Of a stretch of 64,000 nucleotides of DNA, positions 57,377 to 64,000 are shown piece by piece. Position numbers and translations under genes: made by a program. This stretch comes from Periplaneta americana. Its lineage: Eukaryota > Arthropoda > Insecta > Blattodea > Blattidae. The notes under the pieces were generated by a model, which was not told the DNA's origin, did no database searches, and saw only the letters and a program-made list of their open reading frames with translations. The DNA is taken from contig NC_091124.1 of the NCBI RefSeq assembly GCF_040183065.1, positions 64,891,501-64,955,500 of the forward strand, read 5' to 3'. Position 1 is the first letter of the stretch, and the number at the start of each line of letters is the position of its first letter.

Positions 57377-57614
57377 TTTTTTCAGTAGGTTATTTTACGA
57401 CGCTTTATCAACATCTTAGGTTATTTAACGTTTGAATGAGAGGAAGGTGATAATGCCGGTGAAGTGAGTCCGGGCTTCAGCACCAAAAGTTACCCAGCAT
57501 TTGCTCGTATTGGGTTGATGGAAAGCCTCAACCAGGTAACTTGCCTCGACCGGGAATCAAACCCGGGCCACCTGGTTCCGCGGTCAGGCTCGCTAACCGT
57601 TACTTCACAGGTAC
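57377..57614 (-). mobile_element. tRNA-derived SINE (family A) in the foldback
   Basis: TSD CTTTGAGTGGA (57366-57376 and 57615-57625). The minus-strand head has GTAACGGTTAGCGAGCC and GGGTTTGATTCCC. The A-rich tail lies at the low coordinate. Same family as 30030-30262. Confidence 0.9.
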
Positions 57615-57689
57615 CTTTGAGTGGAGTTTGTGGTGAACTTACAGTGGGCCATAATACACTTTCCCGTTGGGCTACTCGTTTTCGTGATG

Positions 57690-58056
57690 GTCCTGTCAGC
57701 AAGTTTGCAATGTCCAGGCGTTTTTGCTTCTGTTCAGCAGTCAAGAAGTGAGAGGCCCATCGCGCAGAAAATTTTATCTTCTTAAAATTCTTTGTAAAAA
57801 TACGGAATACCTAATTTGGTGAAAACCCCGTAGCTTCTGAAAGTTCCTCACACGTCGTTCGACGATCTTCTTGAAGAGCATCCGCCACAAGTTTCACATT
57901 TTGTTCATGTATTGATGTTTTCAGCCTTCCTGGTCTTGCATCATCGTCTAAGCTGACACGAAAACGAATAGCCCAACTAGGAACTGTACTGGTACTACGG
58001 TCCACAGTAAGCTCACCACAAACACAGCTCCGGATTTCTATGAGATTTTGCCACAT
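57690..58056 (-). pseudogene. Mariner-type transposase N-terminal half
   Basis: Minus strand: CVCGELTVDRSTSTV, DDDARPGRLKTSIHEQNVK, ALQEDRRTTCEELSEATGF (HTH), then TAEQKQKRLDIANLL. A repeat of the first part, inverted, reads on the plus strand at 57625-57690 (VCGELTVGHNTLSRWATRF). No catalytic region remains. Confidence 0.75.
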
Positions 58057-58626
58057 AAAGATTCAATCTTTGATTTTCAATTGCCACAGTACCCGAGACA
58101 CGTGTAGCCTCCATTTCTAGCCCTCGTTACCTAAACACAGAGTAAGCTATGGACGAAACGAACATTGACGTAATTTTCATTGGTGTTACGCCATCCACTT
58201 CACAGTTATGCCAACCTATGCATTATTTATGAAATGAGAGTTCTTTTTTCTAGTGGTATCAATTGTATATCAGGGGTTTCATTAAAGGCAGGCCTGAGAT
58301 AGTGTTCAAACACCGAAAAATCATCTGTGAGAACCCTGCATTTAATGAACAAATGAATTAGATTGTAGATGGAGAGTTCTGCACATTAGCATCTGCAACA
58401 GAATTACAAAGGTTTATGTAGAATGTAAGATAAGTTACCTTGCCTTAAACTATTCTTACCTTCATAATGCAGCCGTTTCACTACGGCGAATCTCTTTCCA
58501 AATGAATTACTTCAAGTGAAGAGCTAGTGTAATGTCGCTGTTACTCTAAGTGCCAATCTCTACATTTCGTTCTAGCACTATGTGATAAGTATGCAGTAAA
58601 TAGTTCGATGCGAAACACCATTCGAA

Positions 58627-58871
58627 TATTTTTAGTCGGTTATTTAACGACGATGTATCAACTATGTGACCGTATATACCGTCTATGGAATTGACGACAG
58701 CGAGAGTGCCGAGGATTCGTCATGTGCTTACCTGACATTTGTCTTAGGGTTTGGGAAAACCTAGGGAAAATCCCAAGCAGGTAATCAGCCCAAGCGGGAA
58801 TCGAACCCACGTACGATCGCAGCTTATCAGCAGACAAACGCACCTACATCCTGGCTACGCCTGTGATCTAT
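58627..58871 (-). mobile_element. tRNA-derived SINE (family B)
   Basis: Probable TSD CATTCGAA (58619-58626 and 58872-58879). The minus-strand head has GGCGTAGCCAGGATGTAGG and GGGTTCGATTCCC; the body has GCTTGGGATTTTCCCTAGG. Its tail motif resembles family A (CGTTAAATAACC). Confidence 0.75.
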
Positions 58872-59062
58872 CATTCGAAAAGTCATCCAACATTGTTTAT
58901 TATACTTCTCGACTTAATAGACCTATATGATTTTCCCGGAGTAGCGGGAAATTTCTGTCACCCTTGCGAATTCTATAAAATGTACGCATATACAGTCATA
59001 ATCCTCAGCTGCAATTAAATTCCAGTCCTTGGAAAAATCAACGTTCTCACGCTTTTCTACTT

Positions 59063-59755
59063 ACTTACTTACTGGCTTTTAAGGAACCCGAAGATTCATT
59101 GCCGCCCTCACATAAGCCCGCCATTGGTCCCTATCCTGAGCAAGATTAATCCAGTCTCTATCATTATATTCCACCTTCCTCAAATACATTTTTATATTAT
59201 CTTCACGTCTACGTCTCGGCCTCCCTAAATGTCTTTTAATCTCCGGCCTCCCAACTAACACTCAATATGCATTTCTGGATTCGCTACATGTCCTGCCCAT
59301 CTCAAATGTCTGGATTTAATGCTCTTAATTATGTCAGGTGAAGAATACAATGCGTGCAGTTGTGTTGTGTAACTTTCTCCATTCTCCTGTAACTTCATCC
59401 CTCTTGGCCCCAAATATTTTCCTAAGCACCTTATTCTCAAACACTCTTAACTATGTTCCTCTCTCAAAGTGAGAATCTAAGTTTCACAACCATAAAGAAC
59501 AACCGGTAATATAACTGTTTTATAAATTCTAACTTTCAGATTTTTTGACAGCAGACTGGATGATAAAAGCTTCTCAACCGAATAATAATAGGCATTTCCC
59601 ATGTTTATTCTGTGTTTAATTTCCTCACGAGTAGCATTTATATTAAATATAAATGCGTGCAGTTCTGTGTTGTGTAACTTTCTCCATTCTCCTGCAACTT
59701 CTTTTATATTTTCATTTCGTACAATATTCTCGTCACGAGACATATATATCATATA
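59063..59755 (-). mobile_element. RTE-like LINE fragment with internal rearrangement
   Basis: The 3' tail (TAAG)n is at 59063-59074. C-terminal residues match the fragment at 19079-19507 (LGRPRRRREDNI, DWINLAQDRDQWRAYV). Upstream parts read MGNAYYYSVEKLLSSSLLSK and YKTVILPVVLYGCET. The block EWRKLHNTELHA occurs twice: at its normal place (about 59360-59400) and again at about 59650-59705, where another segment belongs. Frameshifts and stops break it. Confidence 0.85.
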
Positions 59756-59759
59756 CACG

Positions 59760-61965
59760 CTTTTCTACAGCTCATAAATTATCATAAACCATTTCTCTAC
59801 ATTTCCCATAATTACTTTACGTTTTCTTTGTTATAACAGTAACATTTCTACCATTTAAATTCGGTTCCTGTGGCATTTTGAAGACTTGTAAACAGCACAA
59901 AGCAAGAGTTCATAAAATATTCGGCTAGTCATTCAAGCCACAACACTCAGTACGAAATGCCACGTTTGAGTTTTTTTTTTTGTTTTCTTTTAAGGACGAC
60001 TCGCCCGAAAGCTTGCACTGCAGCCTGAAGCTTATTGTGCTTGCCACTCTTGTTCTGTGCGTGATATCTGTCGCCGAATGGTCGCGCTCGTGTACAAATG
60101 CAGCTCGCTGTACTATAAACTTCCCAGATTATGGTAATGATTGTGATGTGAATAAATTATGGCGGAATGAATCCGAGGCCCAACACCGAATGCAGAAGTA
60201 CGGAATAACACGTTTAAGATTTTGCATTGTTGCAGAACAAAATACTGTCTTATTTTGTAGGCTAGTTAATTGTTCTAATAGATAATGATACCTTTTCACT
60301 TATTAGTATTTAGGCCTAAGACGGCAATTTCTCCCCCTTTTCCTTTTACAGTGAAATTTGTTTTTAAAACACTTGGTAAATCTTTTCTGAAATTTGTTCT
60401 TGAACACCTTGTGGAAGTCGGATATTATTTTGTTATCGCATTGTCGCGATCGCGGAGAGAGTAAAGGAAAGCGTGCAGCTGCATAATAGGTTTATTCCGC
60501 AAAGAGTTGAAGTTTATTTTTCAATTTACTTTATACTTCCTATCAAAGTAAGAAATACTCAATAATTATACCACCAACAAAATCAATGCTTAAAAATAAA
60601 CCACAGCCTGCCTTTCGCAAATCAATTTTGTTTCAACAGGGAATAAGTTTGAATAATGTTTCTTTGCATAGAGTCTGATGTGCTTCGTCAGATCGACTTT
60701 GATGAAATTATCAATGTTTTCTCAGTGTTGCCAATTCCAAAAACCAGAAAAATTTAAATTCTTGCTCGAGAAAGACTAGAATTTACATATGATAAAGCAC
60801 TCCGTTCTTATTTTTAATAGTTTCAGTTTGATGATATGTACAGTACGTACGTCGGAAATTGTTCGAGACAAAAAAAGAAATTCTCATGTGCTGGCACAAA
60901 AAAGAGAAACAAGGGATACTGTTGTAAATGTCTTAGCAACATATGCCATGCAGAAAGTTTGAGATTTAGAAAAAGTGTAATTTATGTATTTAATGATGTG
61001 CGTGTATGTTATTTTGTGCCACATAATGGTGAGAATATTGTATCACTTAAATGTGTCATTTTACAAAAAAAATAATGCGACAATAAACTGCATTGTTTAA
61101 GTCATGTTCTTTGTTATGTTTATATTCCCAAACCTTGTAGTCACTTTATAACAGCATGCTGACTGTCATCAGAACCAACTGCCGAACCCTGTAGAATGGA
61201 AATACACACTTAAATCACAGTTTCACTGGCAGTATGGGGTTTTAATACTGACACACGTAACCAATGTTCTTCACATGGTGCTGATGCTAGCAGTTTGTGG
61301 TTACCGGTACTCAGTTTATTTTGTAATTGGATTAATAATAATGGCTGGATTTATGACCAACACACATGTAGTCTTTATACACTTCTTAAGCTAGGCACAG
61401 ACTAATATAGCAAAGCTGCTTTTTTTCAAAGCAATTTTGCTTTGAGAAGAACGTTTCTGCTTGTTGTACCTTTTGTTGCTATGGCTGAGGAAGATAAGGA
61501 TGTTATGGCAGCCTACTGTCTAGAAGAATCATACAGAGATGCTGGAAGCAAATGTTTTTTGATTACATTCAATTCACGTACAGAATTTTCTCCAGAAATT
61601 GTGATATGGTAAAATGAAGTATCAAAATTCCATAAGATTATCTTTTGATGGTATTGTAAATTTGGGAGAACAAAGATTGTATTTATTCAAAGCAGGTCTC
61701 TGTTCTGTCGGAACCATTAACTTTTCTGCATCTAACCATTTTCATATTGGTTCAAATCAACTGAATCGAAATTACAAAAATGTATCATACTGGAAAACAA
61801 ATTCGGGCAGCAGCTGGCATGTCAAAGGTGCATACACACAACAAAATGCTTTACCGAGGGCAATGATCTGGCTGTGTGTAGTGAGCAGAATGCTTTTTGC
61901 TTCATAGATGTGTGCTGTGCTATGAATATTTTAAATTACATGCATGTTTCAGCAATATCATTTTT
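59760..61965. other. Mostly unassigned; two weak coding hints
   Basis: A plus frame at 59980-60285 has a hydrophobic stretch (LKLIVLATLVLCVISVA) but no family match. MAEEDKDVMAAYCLEES at 61477-61530 faintly resembles the start of Harbinger-type proteins. Neither is safe to call a gene. Confidence 0.3.
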
Positions 61966-63055
61966 CGATGAAAGAGTAATGGAACAGAGAAAAACTCTCT
62001 CCAGCAGCGGGATTTGAACCTGGGTTTTCAGCTCTACGTGCCAATGCTTTATCCACTAAGCCACACCAGGTACCCATTCCGGTGCCGGACAGAATCATCT
62101 CAGTTTAAGTTCCAACTCTTGGGTTCCCTCTAGTGGCCGCCCTCTGCACTACGTCATAGATGTCTATGAACGAAGGACTGAAGTCCACATATGTGCTGAG
62201 GTGCACACGTTATGAGTGACTAGTTGGCCGGGATCCGACGGAATAAGCGCCGTCCTAAATCACAAAGTGATTTACGCATATCATATATATTATTTTAATG
62301 TACCGAAGTACATATGATATTTCCATGCAAATATTCTGCGTCATCATACGATGAAAGAGTAATGGATGCCGGCCAACCAGTCACTCATAACGAGTGCACC
62401 TCAGCACATATGTGGACTTCAGTCCTTCGTTCATAGACATCTATGACGTAGTGCAGAGGGCGGCCACTAGAGGGAACCCAAGAGTTGGAACTTGTACCCG
62501 GTGTGGCTTAGTGGATAAAGCATCAGCACGTAGAGCTGAAAACCCGGGTTCAAATCCCGGTGCCGGAGAGTTTTTTTCTGTTCCATTACTCTTTCATCGT
62601 ATGATGACGCAGAATATCTGCATGGAAATATCATATGTACTTTGGTACATTAAAATAATATATATATATATATATGCGTAAATCACTTTGTGATTTAAGA
62701 CGGCGCTTATTCCATCGGATCCTGGCCAACTAGTCACTCATAACGAGTGCACCTCAGCACATATGTGGACTTCAGTCCTTCGTTCATAGACATCTATGAC
62801 GTAGTGCAGAGGGCGGCCACTAGAGGGAACCCAAGAGTTGGAACTTACACTGAGACGATTCTGTCCGGCACCAGAATGGGTACCCGGTGTGGCTTAGTGG
62901 ATAAAGCATCAGCACATAGAGCTGAAAACCCGGGTTCAAATCCTGGTGCCGGAGAGAGTTTTTCTCCGTTCCATTACTCTTTCATCGTATGATGACGCAG
63001 AATATCTGCATGGAAATATCATATGTACTTTGGTACATTAAAATAATATATATAA
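61966..63055. mobile_element. SINE-like element as a trimer (one inverted, two direct), 1090 bp
   Basis: TSD AATATCATTTTT (61954-61965 and 63056-63067). The left end CGATGAAAG is the inverse of the CTTTCATCG end of the other two copies; the right end is (TA)-rich. tRNA-like segments lie at about 62010-62080 (minus), 62501-62573 (plus) and 62882-62958 (plus). Spacer sequences between units repeat GGATCC.GGCCAAC and CACTCATAACGAGTGCACC. Confidence 0.82.
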
Positions 63056-63067
63056 AATATCATTTTT

Positions 63068-64000
63068 GTCAAAAGAAGCTTTGATATTAGTGTGCACACA
63101 GCTTTATAGTGTTCCATCAGAGTCGAAGAGTCTTATTTACCTTATTAGACAATATTTTGACCTATTCATCATTTTACCTGCAGGCTTGACTCATCTTTTC
63201 GTAGGAGTAAAGGAAAGGAAAGGAGTAATGTATAGGCTGAAATATTTCTGTATATCGGAGGTAAAGGACACTATGTCACAAATACTGAATTTTACAGAAC
63301 TAAATGAAAGTGTTCTTTAACATGCTATCTTATGGCACATAGTCCCTTTCCAACAGGCTAACTCGCTCATTATTACGTGTAGAAGTTAGTGCTTTGCATC
63401 ACTAAAAGAAAGCGAAAAATTAAATAGAAATATGCAAAAACCTCAATTTCGTAAAAAAGTTGACATAGTGCCCATCACCTTCTATACACAGATTTATATT
63501 GTATACTACAGAATGTAAAGACGTTGTCCAATAAAATTATATTTTACTTGTGCTTATCATTTTAAACAGTATTTACAAACTTGTTCTAGATAAAAACCAA
63601 CAGAACTAGCCAACGATGAATGAATTGTGCTTTACAGTGATTTTTTTTTTTAAATTTCGATGCAGACAAATGGGAAAACCCTTAAAATTGAATGGCTTGA
63701 TGAAAGGTGAGAGTTGAAGTCGGACACTCAAGTAATCCAGAATATTATTTCTTGATCCATTCCTTTGTGCTACAGGTTAAAAAAACAGTTGAGAAATACT
63801 CCGCAAATTGTACAGATTTCTCTTTTGCACTTCTAGTCCATGTGTTATCAGTACTATCATTTTACAGTTTAAAATGACAAAATATTTCTCCATACATCAA
63901 ATCGCATTGTTGTGCATAAATTTTGTAATATAATAGTTGAGTGCAGTAGATACAAGTTATTAATCTGGACTGTGGCTAAATATTTACTGTCACGGTCTGC
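63068..64000. other. Unassigned right edge
   Basis: AT-rich, with only short frames such as 63066-63320. Nothing recognised. Confidence 0.4.

Larger units (their letters stand above)
57110..58250 (-). mobile_element. Mariner-type foldback element
   Basis: The left ~240 bp (57110-57376 minus the SINE, plus 57626-57690) and the right part (58000-58245) are inverted copies containing TIR, leader and transposase start; both show TTCATAAATAATGCA and GGATG.CG.AACACCAATGA. Internal deletion with inversion explains the structure. A SINE splits the left arm. Confidence 0.65.

Noticed and set aside
61477..61530. Harbinger nuclease start
   Set aside because: Only about 17 acidic residues resemble the family; no downstream catalytic block was found.

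Overview
The window reads as intergenic and intronic DNA of a large, AT-rich insect genome. I infer a cockroach, most likely Periplaneta americana. The inference rests on repeat families I recall from that genome: the RTE-like LINE whose C-terminus carries LGRPRRRWEDNI, the tRNA-containing element ending in CTTTCATCG, and a (CA)n-tailed SINE. No database search was made. There are no operons, ribosome binding sites or prokaryotic features.

Host coding content is small and lies on the minus strand. Four exon-like blocks (41666-41877, 23487-23559, 17555-17716, 16547-16711) have splice sites, compatible phases and a final stop. Together they give 203 in-frame residues of a protein I do not recognise. 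Farther along the same strand, an exon at 7365-7552 matches the core of an M14 zinc carboxypeptidase.

The rest is mostly transposable elements, many with exact ends and target-site duplications (TSDs). LINEs: an I/Jockey-like element with RNase H (about 410-2302, second copy 32000-32400), RTE/CFDP2-like fragments (4524-5480, 19079-19507, 50600-51396, 59063-59755) and a CR1/Jockey-like element with an open 612-codon RT frame (11262-14338). DNA transposons: two hAT derivatives with 8-bp TSDs (5809-7030, 41916-42757), a mariner (43027-44387), a near-intact Tc1-like element (45605-47321), a pogo/Tigger-like element with a C-terminal zinc finger (45110-49252), a pogo-type MITE (25022-25464), a DD82E-like element (37655-39767), a P-element-like copy with a THAP stub (35755-37447) and several decayed mariner-type transposases with DUF4817-like HTH domains.

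The layout is a record of nested insertion. At 45.1-49.3 kb a Tc1-like element sits in a 183-bp MITE, itself inside a pogo-like element. At 35.6-39.8 kb a DD82E-like copy and a P-like copy (holding another MITE) both sit inside an internally deleted DD82E relative. At 5.8-7.2 kb a palindromic MITE lies inside a tandem array inside a hAT, with a SINE-like element abutting the hAT TSD. At 18.5-20.25 kb a LINE fragment splits a mariner-type transposase. The least familiar elements are a SINE-like family with an oddly placed tRNA-like domain, present as monomer, inverted dimer and trimer with 12-bp TSDs, and a 173-183-bp MITE family that makes 7-bp TSDs.
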